From contig CAIYYI010000633.1 in assembly GCA_903930345.1 (NCBI GenBank), forward strand, positions 1 through 36,503: 36,503 nt of DNA. Direction: 5' to 3'. The notes under the pieces were generated by a model, which did no database searches, was not told the origin of the DNA, and saw only the letters and a program-made list of their open reading frames with translations. The stretch's first letter is position 1; every line of letters begins with the position of its first letter. This DNA comes from an uncultured Verrucomicrobiota bacterium (GTDB lineage: Bacteria; Verrucomicrobiota; Verrucomicrobiia; Limisphaerales; CAIYYI01). The position numbers and the translations under genes were made by a program. Below, piece after piece: positions 16,074 through 24,788 of this stretch.

Positions 16074-18479
16074 ATGGAATCACGTCAGTGGCGGCAACGG
16101 CTGGGTCTGTCTCAGGGCAATCCCGGGGTGAAACCAACCGCAACACAGTTTAAACAGTGGCTTTGCGGCTGGACAGCCGTTCTTTGCCTGGGCGCTGTCA
16201 CCCCGGCGCGCGCCGCCGTCGATGGCTGGCTCAACTGGCGCGGGCCCGACCAGCACGGCGTTTCCGCCGAGATCGGCCTCCCGGCCCGGCCTTCCCTCAA
16301 ACCCGATTCTCTCCTCTGGACCGCCGATTTCGCCGGCAAGTCCACCCCGGTGATCGCCAACGGCCGCCTCTACCTCATGGGCTATGAGGGGGAAGGGGCC
16401 GATTTGAAGGAGGGCGTGGCCTGCTTCGATGCCGAGACCGGCAAACGCCTCTGGGCCTGGATGGAGAATGACTACCTGAGCGACACCATCTACCTGCGCT
16501 ACGCCACCTCCAGCCCGGTCATTGATCCCGAGACCGGCAATGTCATCGTCCAGGGCACCCAGGGCTTCCTGGCCTGCTTCACCCCGGAAGGCAAGCTCGT
16601 CTGGCGGCATTACCTGATGGAATCCTATGGCCGACTGACCTTTCCCAACAGCCGCACCGCCAGCCCGGTTGTGGATCAGGACCTGGTCATCACCCGCGGC
16701 ATCACCGCCAACTGGGGCGCCCAGGGCGCGGGCGGCGACCGCTTCTATGCCTTTGACAAAAAGACCGGCCACCTCGTCTGGGCCTCCGCCCCCGGCGACC
16801 GCCCCAAGGATAACTCCTTCTCCCAGCCCATCCTCGCCTGGCTCGATGGCCGCCGCGTCTTCTACTCCGCCACCGGGGATGGCAGCGTCGTCTGCGTCAA
16901 CGCCCGCACGGGCGAGCCGATCTGGCGCATGCCCCTCTTCAAGGCCGGCATCAACGCCACCGTCCTGCTCCACCGCGACGAGCAGATCATCGCCATCTTC
17001 GGCACCCCCTACGAGCTGGGCCAGATGGTGGCCCTGAAGCTGCCCAAGGTGTTCCCCACCAACATCGCCGATGGCCCGATGATCCTGGACCGCGCCAAGC
17101 AGGAGCTCTGGGCCGTGGATATTTCCTCCAGCACCAGTTCCCCCATCCTCGCCGGCAACCGCATCTTTGTGGTGGCGGAAAAGGGCGACCTCTGCGCCGT
17201 GGATGCCGGGTCCGGCAAAGTCCTCTGGAAGCTCAAGCTCGGCATTGAGCAGCGCAACGCCTGCCCGCTCTTCGCCGATGGCCGCCTCTACGTCCCCATT
17301 CTGGAGGACCCCGCCGGCAAGGGCGACGGCTCCAGCGACGCCGGCAACAAGGGTGCCTTCTACGTGGTGGAGCCGTCCGATACCGAGGGCCGCATCGTGG
17401 CCCACCTGGAGCTGGAGGGCCGCTGCTTCGGCACCCCCACCGCTTACAACGGCAAGGTTTATGTGCAGACCTCCCTGAAGGTGTACGCCTTCGGCCGCGC
17501 TGGCCAAAACCCCGGCCTCCCGGCCGCGAAAACCGAGGCCTGGCCCGCTCCCGGCCCCGCCACCCAGCTGCAGGTGATCCCGGCGGAGGTCCTGCTCAAG
17601 CCCGGCGCCACCGCCAGCTTCCGCGTCCGCTCGCTCGACGCCCGGGGCTTCACGGTCCAGGATAATATTGATCCCGCCCAGGTGAAATGGGAGTCCTTCA
17701 TCCCGCCCACCGCCCGGGTCAAGTCCAAGCTGCTCGCCGCCTTCAAGCCCGACGGCACCCTGGTGGCCGACGCCCAGGTGGTCCCCTCCGCCGGCGCGTT
17801 CAAGGCCGAGTTCCAGGGCCTCAAGGGCTACTTCCGCGGCCGCGTCCTCCCCGGCCTGCCGCTGACGGAGAATTTCGAGGGCTTCACCCTCGACCAGTCC
17901 ACCACGAACTCCTTTGAGCCCGCCACCCCCTTCGCCTATCCCCCGCTCCCCTGGATCGGCGCCCGCTTCAAGTTCGAGGTCCGCGAGAAGGACGGCAACA
18001 AGGCCCTCACCAAGACCATCGACAACAAGTTCTTCCAGCGCGCCTTTGTCTTCTTCGGCGCGCCTGAGCTGAGCGGCTATACCATCCAGGCTGACGTGAT
18101 GAGCGAAGGCAACCGCCGGAAGATGTCGGACGTGGGCGTGATCAACCAGCGTTATGTGGTCGTCCTGAAGGGCAACGAGCAGAACCTGGAGATCAGCTCC
18201 AACCAGGAGCTGTTCCGCTTTTCCACCCCCTTCAAGTGGTCCGCCAACACCTGGTACACCCTTAAGGCCCGCGTCGATGCCCAGCCCGATGGCTCCGGCG
18301 TCATCCGCGCCAAGGCCTGGAAGAAGGGCGACCCGGAGCCGGAAGCCTGGACCTTCTCGGCCCCCCATCGCCACGTGAACACCCAGGGCAGCCCCGGCAT
18401 CTTCGGCTTCTCCCCCCAGGAGATGCGGGTTTACCTGGACAATATCTCCGTCACTGACAACGCCTCTGCCAAACCTTAA
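16074..18479 (+). CDS. PQQ-like beta-propeller protein with C-terminal beta-sandwich, 801 aa
   Basis: Residues about 50-485 are a propeller of PQQ-like repeats: it opens with the family's N-terminal WLNWRGPDQHGVS motif, and blades carry motifs such as GVACFDAETGKRLWAW, FYAFDKKTGHLVWAS and LCAVDAGSGKVLWKL. Residues about 595-795 look like a concanavalin-type sandwich (ENFEGF at the start, VYLDNISVTD at the end). An export signal (QWLCGWTAVLCLGAV, then TPARA) lies at residues 28-47. The stretch before it is unusually long, so the GTG at 16128 is an alternative start. There is no CxxCH haem site and no adjacent-cysteine pair as in quinoprotein alcohol dehydrogenases, so an enzyme role is doubtful. 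The family often serves as a binding or scaffold protein in the periplasm. Only one base separates it from the next, related gene. Confidence 0.85.
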   Translation: MESRQWRQRLGLSQGNPGVKPTATQFKQWLCGWTAVLCLGAVTPARAAVDGWLNWRGPDQHGVSAEIGLPARPSLKPDSLLWTADFAGKSTPVIANGRLYLMGYEGEGADLKEGVACFDAETGKRLWAWMENDYLSDTIYLRYATSSPVIDPETGNVIVQGTQGFLACFTPEGKLVWRHYLMESYGRLTFPNSRTASPVVDQDLVITRGITANWGAQGAGGDRFYAFDKKTGHLVWASAPGDRPKDNSFSQPILAWLDGRRVFYSATGDGSVVCVNARTGEPIWRMPLFKAGINATVLLHRDEQIIAIFGTPYELGQMVALKLPKVFPTNIADGPMILDRAKQELWAVDISSSTSSPILAGNRIFVVAEKGDLCAVDAGSGKVLWKLKLGIEQRNACPLFADGRLYVPILEDPAGKGDGSSDAGNKGAFYVVEPSDTEGRIVAHLELEGRCFGTPTAYNGKVYVQTSLKVYAFGRAGQNPGLPAAKTEAWPAPGPATQLQVIPAEVLLKPGATASFRVRSLDARGFTVQDNIDPAQVKWESFIPPTARVKSKLLAAFKPDGTLVADAQVVPSAGAFKAEFQGLKGYFRGRVLPGLPLTENFEGFTLDQSTTNSFEPATPFAYPPLPWIGARFKFEVREKDGNKALTKTIDNKFFQRAFVFFGAPELSGYTIQADVMSEGNRRKMSDVGVINQRYVVVLKGNEQNLEISSNQELFRFSTPFKWSANTWYTLKARVDAQPDGSGVIRAKAWKKGDPEPEAWTFSAPHRHVNTQGSPGIFGFSPQEMRVYLDNISVTDNASAKP

Positions 18480-18480
18480 T

Positions 18481-20067
18481 ATGCGCATCGATTCCTCTCT
18501 TTTCCTCCGCACCAGCCTCGCCTGCCTCACCCTGGCCGGCACCCTCGCGGCCCAGGACTGGCCCCGTTGGGGCGGCAAGGACCCCGGCCGGAACATGTAC
18601 TCCCCCATGGTCGGCCTGCCCCGGGAGTTCAACCCCGGCAAGCTCAAGTCCGGCAGCCAGGAGGTTGACCTGACCGCCGCTAAGAACGTCAAGTGGGTCG
18701 CCCGCCTCGGCTCCCAGGCCTACGGCAATGTCTCGGTGGCCGGCGGCAAGGTCTATATCGGCACCAATAACGAGTACCCCCGCGACCCCCAGCACCAGGG
18801 CGACCGCAGCGTGCTGCTCTGCTTCGATGAGAAGACCGGCGATTTCCTCTGGCAGCTCGTCGTGCCCAAGCTCGCCTCCGGCAAGGTCAATGACTGGGAG
18901 AACCTCGGCCTCCTGGCCTCCCCCTGCGTCGAGGGCAACCGCGTTTACCTGGTCACCAGCCGCTGCGAGGTGATGTGCCTCGACACCGAGGGCATGGCCA
19001 ACGGCAACGACGGCGAATTCCAGACCGAGGCCCAGTACGTCGCTGGCCCCGGCCGCCCCCCTGCCAAGATCAGCGCCAAGGATGCTGACATCATCTGGCG
19101 CTACGACATGATGGATGAGCTGGGCGTCTTCCCCCACAACGCCTCCAACTCCTCCCTCATCGTCGTGGATGACCTGATCTATGCCTGCACCTCCAACGGC
19201 CAGGACTGGACGCACGTCAACATCCCCTCCCCCCACGCCCCGAGCCTCGTGGCCATCAACAAGCTCACCGGCAAGCTCGCCGGCGAGGATGACGCCGGCA
19301 TCGGCACCCGCATCTTCCACGGCCAGTGGTCCTCCCCCTCCGCCGGCACCGTCAACGGCCGCCCCCTCATCTTCTTCGGCGGCGGCGACGGCTTCTGCTA
19401 CGCCTTCGATGCCAAGCCCGCCAAGGTGGACGACACCGATTTCCTCAAGAAGGTCTGGTGGTTCGATTGCAACCCGCCCGACCGCAAGGTCAAGGATGGC
19501 AAGCCGATCAAGTACCCGGCCGCTGAGGGTCCCAGCGAGATCAACGCCACCCCGGTCCTCTGGCAGAACCGCATCTACGTGGCCGTGGGCCAGGACCCCG
19601 AGCACGGCGAGGGCGTGGGCAACCTCCTCTGCCTGGACCCCACCAAGACCGGCGACGTCACCCAGACCGCCAAGATCTGGAACTTTGACAAGATCAACCG
19701 TACCATCTCCACCGTCTCCATCACCCCGGAAGGGCTGCTCTTCATCAACGACTTCTCCGGCTTCGTCTATTGCCTGGACGCCCACACCGGCAAGCTCTTC
19801 TGGACCCACGACATGAAGGCCCACATGTGGGGCTCCACGCTGGTCGCGGATGGCAAGGTCTACACCGGCGATGAGGACGGCGACATCGTGATCCTCGCTG
19901 CCACCAAGGAGAAGAAGGTCCTGTTCGAGACCAACCTGGGCGCCCCGGTCTATTCCACTCCCATCGTGGCCAACGGCGTGCTCTACATCGCCTCCAACAC
20001 GCACCTTTACGCCCTGCAGGATGCGGGCCGGCAAGCCACCGTCCAGCTCTCCCAGCCAGGCAAATAA
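18481..20067 (+). CDS. PQQ-like beta-propeller protein, 528 aa
   Basis: The signal peptide (SLFLRTSLACLTLAGTLAAQ, residues 5-24) is followed by DWPRWGGKDPGRNMYS, a typical opening of exported PQQ-like propellers. Blades follow with motifs such as VLLCFDEKTGDFLWQL, PSLVAINKLTGKLAGE and VYCLDAHTGKLFWTHD. The length is that of one eight-bladed propeller with no extra domain. There is no haem motif, so I do not call it a quinoprotein dehydrogenase. It starts one base after the stop of the longer propeller gene. This suggests the two proteins are made together and perhaps interact or handle the same compound in the periplasm. It uses strongly C-ending codons, like the rest of the run to about 26 kb. 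The substrate and any cofactor are unknown. Confidence 0.86.
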   Translation: MRIDSSLFLRTSLACLTLAGTLAAQDWPRWGGKDPGRNMYSPMVGLPREFNPGKLKSGSQEVDLTAAKNVKWVARLGSQAYGNVSVAGGKVYIGTNNEYPRDPQHQGDRSVLLCFDEKTGDFLWQLVVPKLASGKVNDWENLGLLASPCVEGNRVYLVTSRCEVMCLDTEGMANGNDGEFQTEAQYVAGPGRPPAKISAKDADIIWRYDMMDELGVFPHNASNSSLIVVDDLIYACTSNGQDWTHVNIPSPHAPSLVAINKLTGKLAGEDDAGIGTRIFHGQWSSPSAGTVNGRPLIFFGGGDGFCYAFDAKPAKVDDTDFLKKVWWFDCNPPDRKVKDGKPIKYPAAEGPSEINATPVLWQNRIYVAVGQDPEHGEGVGNLLCLDPTKTGDVTQTAKIWNFDKINRTISTVSITPEGLLFINDFSGFVYCLDAHTGKLFWTHDMKAHMWGSTLVADGKVYTGDEDGDIVILAATKEKKVLFETNLGAPVYSTPIVANGVLYIASNTHLYALQDAGRQATVQLSQPGK

Positions 20068-20089
20068 TCACGGGGCTTTGAGGGGGCGC

Positions 20090-20614
20090 ATGAAAAACTG
20101 GCTGCTGTTCCTGCTGGTCGCACTGGTGTACGCCGTGCATCAGGACTGCTGGAATTGGCTCCGGATCCGGCCGCTGCTCTTCGGGTTCCTGCCCGTGGGC
20201 CTGGCCTACCATGTCGGCTACACCCTCCTGGCCTCCGCCACCCTCGCCCTCCTGGTGAAATACGCCTGGCCCGCCCACCTGGAGGACAGCTCCCCCCCTT
20301 CCCCCCCGGTAGGGTCCCGCATGCGGGACCGAGCCGAGTCCTCCGTTCCGAGTTCCGCATCCCCCTTCCCCCGGTGGGGTCCCGCATGCGGGACCGAGCC
20401 GTCCCCGTCTTCCGCTCCGGCTTCGGTTCCGCAATCCGCAATCCGCAATCCGCATTCCCCAGATTCCCCAAAGCGGCAGAATTTCTGCTTTCTGCTTTCC
20501 CAATTTCTGCTTTGCGATTTGCCGGCCCGCATCCCGCCTTTTCGTAAATTTCTGCTTTCTGCTTTCCAAATTTCTGCTTTTACCCCCACCCCCCCGTCCA
20601 AGTACCGCCCATGA
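20090..20614 (+). CDS. DUF3311-like small membrane protein with a repeat-derived C-terminal tail, 174 aa
   Basis: ATG 20090 follows an AGGGGG purine run. Residues 1-65 hold two membrane segments ([12 protein letters not shown] and [19 protein letters not shown]) separated by [15 protein letters not shown]. This matches the DUF3311 family, whose members are about 60-80 aa and usually precede a sodium:solute symporter gene, as here. Residues 66-174 are not family-like. They are translated from repeats: two copies of an 18-base palindrome, heptanucleotide repeats and a duplicated TTTCTGC-rich segment, giving Pro/Ser-rich then Phe/Leu-rich sequence. Despite this the frame stays open to a TGA that overlaps the symporter start (ATGA, 20611-20614). 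DUF3311 proteins are thought to be accessory to the transporter; that role here is inference. The tail could also be a decayed region that happens to be open. Confidence 0.72.
   Translation: MKNWLLFLLVALVYAVHQDCWNWLRIRPLLFGFLPVGLAYHVGYTLLASATLALLVKYAWPAHLEDSSPPSPPVGSRMRDRAESSVPSSASPFPRWGPACGTEPSPSSAPASVPQSAIRNPHSPDSPKRQNFCFLLSQFLLCDLPARIPPFRKFLLSAFQISAFTPTPPSKYRP
20313..20336. repeat. 18-base palindrome plus GAGCCG, copy 1
   Basis: GGTCCCGCATGCGGGACC (20313-20330) is a perfect palindrome, followed by GAGCCG. The same 24 bases recur at 20378-20401. Both are inside the DUF3311 gene and are translated. Confidence 0.85.
20378..20401. repeat. 18-base palindrome plus GAGCCG, copy 2
   Basis: Exact copy of 20313-20336. 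The 65-base offset is not a multiple of three, so the two copies are read in different frames of the host gene. Confidence 0.85.
20433..20453 (+). repeat. Heptanucleotide tandem repeat (AATCCGC)x3
   Basis: Three exact AATCCGC units, flanked by the degenerate units GTTCCGC (20426-20432) and ATTCCCC (20454-20460). Seven is not a multiple of three, so gain or loss of one unit would shift the DUF3311 frame. Confidence 0.8.
20480..20581 (+). repeat. Duplicated TTTCTGC-rich segment
   Basis: A roughly 35-base segment at 20480-20514 recurs with minor changes at 20546-20581. Both copies contain tandem TTTCTGC heptamers. They lie inside the DUF3311 gene, just before the symporter start. Confidence 0.7.
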
Positions 20615-22206
20615 TCCCCACGCTCGTGGTCTTCCTTTACTTGGCGGCGGTGCTCTACATCGGGGTGTTTGCCTTCCGCAAATCCCGGGGCACCGGGGAG
20701 GATTATTTCCTGGCCAGCCGCTCCCTGGGGCCGGCGGTGTTCCTGCTCTCCCTCTTCGGCACCAACATGACCGCCTTTGCCATCCTCGGCAGCAGCGGCC
20801 TGGCCTACCAGCGCGGCATCGGCGTCTTTGGCATGATGGCCTCCGCCTCCGCCCTCATCATCCCCCTTAGCCTCTTTTTCATCGGCACCCGCCTCTGGAG
20901 CGTCGGCAAACGCTTCGGTCACATGACCCAGGTCCAATTCTTCCGCGACCGCTGGGAATGCTCCGCCATCGGCACCTTCATCTTCTGCCTCAGCGCCGCC
21001 ATGCTCGTCCCCTACATCATCATCGGCGTGATGGGCGGCGGCCACACCCTGGAGGCCATCAGCACCGTGACCGGCCCCGATGGCCGGCCCGACCACTGGA
21101 TCAGCTACGAGGTCGGCGGCGCCCTGGTCGCCCTGGTGGTGATGAGCTACGTCTTTTTTGGCGGCATGCGCGGCACCGCCTGGGTCAACACCTTCCAGAC
21201 CATCCTTTTCCTCGGCTTCGGCACCCTCGCCTTCATCCTCATTGGCCGCCGGCTGGGCGGCTTCAGCCACGTCGTGGAGATGCTGGCCGCCAACCCCCAG
21301 ACCGCCCCGCTCCTCACCCGCCAGCGCATCCCCATCCAGGAGTTCATCAGCTACACCTTCATCCCCCTCTCCTCCATCATGTTTCCGCACATCGCCATCA
21401 TGTGCCTCACGGCGGAGAAGGTCACCTCGTTCAAGAAAACCGTCATTTTCTACCCCCTCTGCATCCTTGCCATCTGGCTCCCCAGCGTGTTCCTGGGCGT
21501 CGTGGCCGCCGGCCAGTTCCCCGGCCTCCGCCCGGGCGAGTCGGACGATGTCCTGCTCCGCCTGCTCACCCAAAACACCGAGGTCTGGATCGCCGGCATC
21601 CTCGGCGCGGGCATCATGGCCTGCGTCATGGCCTCCGACAGCCAGATCCTCGCCCTCTGCACCATGTTCACCGAGGATATCTTCGCCTACTACGGCCACA
21701 AGGAGCGCTTTGGCGAGCGCGCCCAGATCTGGACCGGGCGCATCTTCGTGATCCTGATCACCCTCAGCGCGTACCTGCTGGCCGTCTGGCTGAAGGACCG
21801 GGAGGGCATCTTTGACCTCGCGGTCCGGTTCGGCTTCTCCGGCTTTGCGGCCCTGGCCCCGGTGATGGTCGCCGCCCTGTTTTGGCGGCGCAGCACCAAG
21901 TGGGGGGCTCTGGCGGCCACCCTCTGGGTGACTGTCGCCCTGCTCGGCTTCTGGTACCTGCACCAGTCCTCCGCCGGCATCGCCCCGCCGCCCGGCCAAC
22001 CCCCGGTGGCCATCTTCCCGGCCCTTGGGGATTGGCTCCTGCGCACCCGCTCCTCCGTGACCGTGGCGGGCTACCTGCCGGTGGTCCCCATCTGCCTCGG
22101 TTCGGCCCTGCTGATGGCGGTGGTCTCCCTGCTCACCCCGCCCCCCTCGGCGGCCACGCTGGCCAAATATTTTCCCCAACCCCAACCCGCCGCCCCGGCG
22201 GCCTGA
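20611..22206 (+). CDS. Sodium:solute symporter family protein, 531 aa
   Basis: This is a polytopic inner-membrane protein of the SSS family (TC 2.A.21), with about 13 hydrophobic segments. Family features include the N-terminal [20 protein letters not shown], then [20 protein letters not shown], the [20 protein letters not shown] segment and a TM8-like sequence with [20 protein letters not shown], where sodium-site serine or threonine residues usually sit. Its length is normal for the family. The start overlaps the stop of the DUF3311 gene by ATGA, so the two are translationally coupled. Substrates in this family range from sugars and amino acids to monocarboxylates. The downstream acyl-activating, aldehyde and alcohol enzymes make an organic acid the most attractive guess, but the sequence itself does not prove it. 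Confidence 0.92.
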   Translation: MIPTLVVFLYLAAVLYIGVFAFRKSRGTGEDYFLASRSLGPAVFLLSLFGTNMTAFAILGSSGLAYQRGIGVFGMMASASALIIPLSLFFIGTRLWSVGKRFGHMTQVQFFRDRWECSAIGTFIFCLSAAMLVPYIIIGVMGGGHTLEAISTVTGPDGRPDHWISYEVGGALVALVVMSYVFFGGMRGTAWVNTFQTILFLGFGTLAFILIGRRLGGFSHVVEMLAANPQTAPLLTRQRIPIQEFISYTFIPLSSIMFPHIAIMCLTAEKVTSFKKTVIFYPLCILAIWLPSVFLGVVAAGQFPGLRPGESDDVLLRLLTQNTEVWIAGILGAGIMACVMASDSQILALCTMFTEDIFAYYGHKERFGERAQIWTGRIFVILITLSAYLLAVWLKDREGIFDLAVRFGFSGFAALAPVMVAALFWRRSTKWGALAATLWVTVALLGFWYLHQSSAGIAPPPGQPPVAIFPALGDWLLRTRSSVTVAGYLPVVPICLGSALLMAVVSLLTPPPSAATLAKYFPQPQPAAPAA

Positions 22207-22221
22207 CCCCTTTTTATTGCC

Positions 22222-23307
22222 ATGCCTATGAATGCTGAACTGGAAATCGCGGCCCGCGCCGCGCAGGAAAAACTCGATGCCCACACCCGCGAGATCGTGC
22301 GCTGGCACTTCTCGCCGGAGACCGGCTCCCCCTTCTGGCTCGACTGGGCCGCCAAGGCGGGCTGGAACCCGGCCGCCGAGGTGGGCTGCTTTGCCGACCT
22401 CGCCCGCTTCCCGCACTTCCAGGACGAGTGGCTGCGCGACCTCCCGAACGAGGTCTGGGTGCCCAGGGCCTTTGCGGGCCGCCCCTTCAACATCTTCGAG
22501 ACCGGCGGCACCACCGGCATGCCCAAGCAGCGCATCGGCTGGGAGGATTACAAGGTGGACTACAGCGAGTTCTCCACCACCCTGCCCGACGAATTTTTCC
22601 CCCGCCAGCAGTACTGGCTGATGATGGGCCCCACCGGCCCCCGCCGCCTGCGCCTGGCGATCGAGCACCTGGCCAACGTGCGTGGCTGTTCGTGTTATTT
22701 CCTCGATCTGGACCCCCGCTGGGTCAAGCGGGTGATCGCCAACAAGCAGTTTGACGTGGCGCGCGCCTACATGGACCACGTGGTGGACCAGGCCGTCACG
22801 ATTCTGAAGCATCGCCGGGTGAGCGCCCTCTTCACCACCCCCAAGCTGCTGGAGGCCCTGGGCGAGCGGATCAACCTTTATGAGGCCGGCATCCGGGGTG
22901 TCTTCTGTGGGGGCACCTCCATGGCCCCGCAGTATGCCCGTTACATCGTGGAGGAGGTTTTGGAGAACCGGATCTATTTTGCGCCCACGTACGGGAACAC
23001 CCTGATGGGCCTGGCGGCGAGCCGTCCGCTGCGGCCGGAGGACAACTATTCCATCACCTACCATGCCCCGCAGCCGCGCGCGGTTTTGCGCGTGGTTGAT
23101 CCGCAGAACACCTTGCAGTTGAAGGGTTATGGCGAGTGGGGCCGGGTGGAGCTGACGACCCTGACGCGGGAGTTCTTCATGCCCCGTTTCCTGGAGCGCG
23201 ACGAGGCCGTCCGCCGGGAGCCATGCGCCCTGTACCCGTGGGATGGCGTCGCGGAGGTCCGCCCCTTTGGCGCCATGGAGAAAAACATCATCGAAGGCGT
23301 TTACTGA
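22222..23307 (+). CDS. Adenylate-forming ligase, LuxE/PaaK-like, 361 aa
   Basis: Residues about 94-105 (FETGGTTGMPKQ) are the Thr/Gly-rich phosphate-binding loop of AMP-forming acyl ligases. Later motifs include GVFCGGTSMAPQYARYIVEE, IYFAPTYGNTLMG (the usual YG.TE-like substrate and AMP region, here with N in place of the acidic residue) and GRVELTTLTREFFMPRFLERD (the family's late Arg-Asp element). At 361 aa it is close to LuxE-type acyl-protein synthetases and shorter than phenylacetate-CoA ligases (about 430 aa). The likely reaction is ATP-dependent activation of a carboxylate to an acyl-AMP, passed to a thiol or to the partner reductase encoded 12 bases downstream. An ATG six bases further in (22228) is an alternative start. 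The substrate is unknown. Confidence 0.8.
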   Translation: MPMNAELEIAARAAQEKLDAHTREIVRWHFSPETGSPFWLDWAAKAGWNPAAEVGCFADLARFPHFQDEWLRDLPNEVWVPRAFAGRPFNIFETGGTTGMPKQRIGWEDYKVDYSEFSTTLPDEFFPRQQYWLMMGPTGPRRLRLAIEHLANVRGCSCYFLDLDPRWVKRVIANKQFDVARAYMDHVVDQAVTILKHRRVSALFTTPKLLEALGERINLYEAGIRGVFCGGTSMAPQYARYIVEEVLENRIYFAPTYGNTLMGLAASRPLRPEDNYSITYHAPQPRAVLRVVDPQNTLQLKGYGEWGRVELTTLTREFFMPRFLERDEAVRREPCALYPWDGVAEVRPFGAMEKNIIEGVY

Positions 23308-23319
23308 CCCCCCTTTGTC

Positions 23320-24774
23320 ATGTCCCACCCAACTTCCACCCCACCTTTGCCCCACCTCCCGGTGCTGCGCCGCGGCCGCCCCTACGCGAGCCTCGACCTC
23401 CTGCCCGTAAAGGATTGCCGCGACGGCCACACCCTGGCGGAGATGAGCGCCATCAATGCGGGCATCATCCGCAAGGACCTGGCCCGCATCCCCGAGTCCC
23501 GCGCCGCCCTGCAGCGCTTCACCACGCGCCAGCTGGTGGACATCTGCATCCGGGCTGGCACGCTGTTCCTGGAGGGCACCCTGCCGCTCGGCGACCGGGG
23601 CCACCAGCAATCTCCGGACGATTACATTCGCGCCCTCTCGGCCACCAGCGGCCTCCCACACACGCTGGTGCGGCGCAACATGAGGAAGCTTTACGATGCC
23701 CTGGCCCTCATGCCGGACATCCTGAACGGCCTCACCCGCGGCATCGACCCCGACATCCTCGACGCCGGGTTCGGCGTGGTGGCGGGGTCGCGGGTCAGCT
23801 TTTTCCCGGTCACGAACTGCCTGGGGCTGGTGATGCCCAGCAACTCGCCGGGCGTCAACTCCCTGTGGCTGCCCGCCATCCCGCTGAAGATGCCGGTCAT
23901 CCTCAAACCCGGACGGGAAGAGCCGTGGACCCCCTTCCGCCTGATCCAGGCGCTCATCGCCGCCGGCTGCCCGGCGGAGGCCTTCGGCTTTTACCCCACC
24001 GACCACGAAGGCGCCGGGGAAATCCTGCGCCGCTGCGGCCGGGCCCTGATCTTCGGGGATAAGTCCACCACGGCACAATACGCCCACCAGCCCGGCATCC
24101 AGATTCACGGCCCGGGCTACAGCAAGGTGCTGATCGGCGAGGACGAGATTGACCGCTGGCCGGAGCACCTGGACGTCCTGGCCGCCTCCATCGCCGACAA
24201 CGGCGGGCGCAGCTGCGTCAACGCTTCCGCCGTCGTGGTGCCGCGCCACGGCGCGGCCATCGCCGAGGCCCTGGCCCGGCGCCTGGTTGCGCTCCAGCCT
24301 CGGCCTGCCGAGGATCCGCAGGCGGCCCTCTCCGCCTTCGCCAACCCCAAGATGGCCGAGTACATCGACGCCACCCTGGAAACGGATCTGAAAACCCCGG
24401 GGGCCACGGACGTCAGCCAGGCCGTGCGCAACACCCCGCGCAAAACCGTGCTGGAGGGGGGCATCTACCTGCATCCCACCATCGTGCGCTGCGACAGCCG
24501 CCAGCATCCGCTGGTGAACCGGGAATTCCTGTTTCCGTACGCCAGCGTGGTGGAGGTGCCCCAGGCGGAAATGCTCAGCCACATCGGGCCCTCGCTGGTG
24601 GTCACCGCCATCACCCGGGACGCTCAGTTCACCCGCGCGCTGCTGGATTGCCCGCTGATTGAGCGCCTCAACCTGGGGCCCAAGCCCACCAGCCATGTTT
24701 CCTGGGACCAGCCGCACGAGGGCAACCTGTTCGAATTCCTTTACCGGCGTCGTGCCATCGAAAAAGCCTGGTGA
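23320..24774 (+). CDS. Acyl reductase / aldehyde dehydrogenase, LuxC-like, 484 aa
   Basis: The protein has an aldehyde-dehydrogenase fold signature: FFPVTNCLGLVMPSNSPGVN, then LKMPVILKPGREEPWTPFRL with the cofactor-binding lysine, a Gly-rich loop region (LIFGDKSTTAQY) and the catalytic cysteine in NGGRSCVNAS (C299). Its length and its place next to a LuxE-like synthetase match LuxC-type fatty acid or acyl-CoA reductases. These make an aldehyde from an enzyme-bound acyl group with NAD(P)H; they can also be viewed as acylating aldehyde dehydrogenases running the other way. The last bases overlap a GTG of the following frame, but the next gene probably starts at 24789. There are no lux genes nearby, so bioluminescence is not implied. 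The chain length or aromatic nature of the substrate cannot be read from the sequence. Confidence 0.82.
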   Translation: MSHPTSTPPLPHLPVLRRGRPYASLDLLPVKDCRDGHTLAEMSAINAGIIRKDLARIPESRAALQRFTTRQLVDICIRAGTLFLEGTLPLGDRGHQQSPDDYIRALSATSGLPHTLVRRNMRKLYDALALMPDILNGLTRGIDPDILDAGFGVVAGSRVSFFPVTNCLGLVMPSNSPGVNSLWLPAIPLKMPVILKPGREEPWTPFRLIQALIAAGCPAEAFGFYPTDHEGAGEILRRCGRALIFGDKSTTAQYAHQPGIQIHGPGYSKVLIGEDEIDRWPEHLDVLAASIADNGGRSCVNASAVVVPRHGAAIAEALARRLVALQPRPAEDPQAALSAFANPKMAEYIDATLETDLKTPGATDVSQAVRNTPRKTVLEGGIYLHPTIVRCDSRQHPLVNREFLFPYASVVEVPQAEMLSHIGPSLVVTAITRDAQFTRALLDCPLIERLNLGPKPTSHVSWDQPHEGNLFEFLYRRRAIEKAW

Positions 24775-24776
24775 CC

Positions 24777-24781
24777 GGAGG
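24777..24781 (+). promoter_or_regulatory. Strong Shine-Dalgarno GGAGG for the iron-type alcohol dehydrogenase
   Basis: GGAGG lies 7 bases before ATG 24789. It decides that start over the GTG at 24771, which overlaps the upstream stop. It is unusual here because most genes in this window lack a clear site. Confidence 0.7.
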
Positions 24782-24788
24782 AATACGC

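Noticed and set aside
16080-18692. An 870-codon open frame on the minus strand
   Set aside because: Antisense to the PQQ-like propeller gene; low-complexity composition and no motifs.
18481-20067. PQQ-dependent alcohol dehydrogenase
   Set aside because: Propeller motifs are present but there is no CxxCH haem site or adjacent-cysteine pair, so only a PQQ-like repeat protein is supported.
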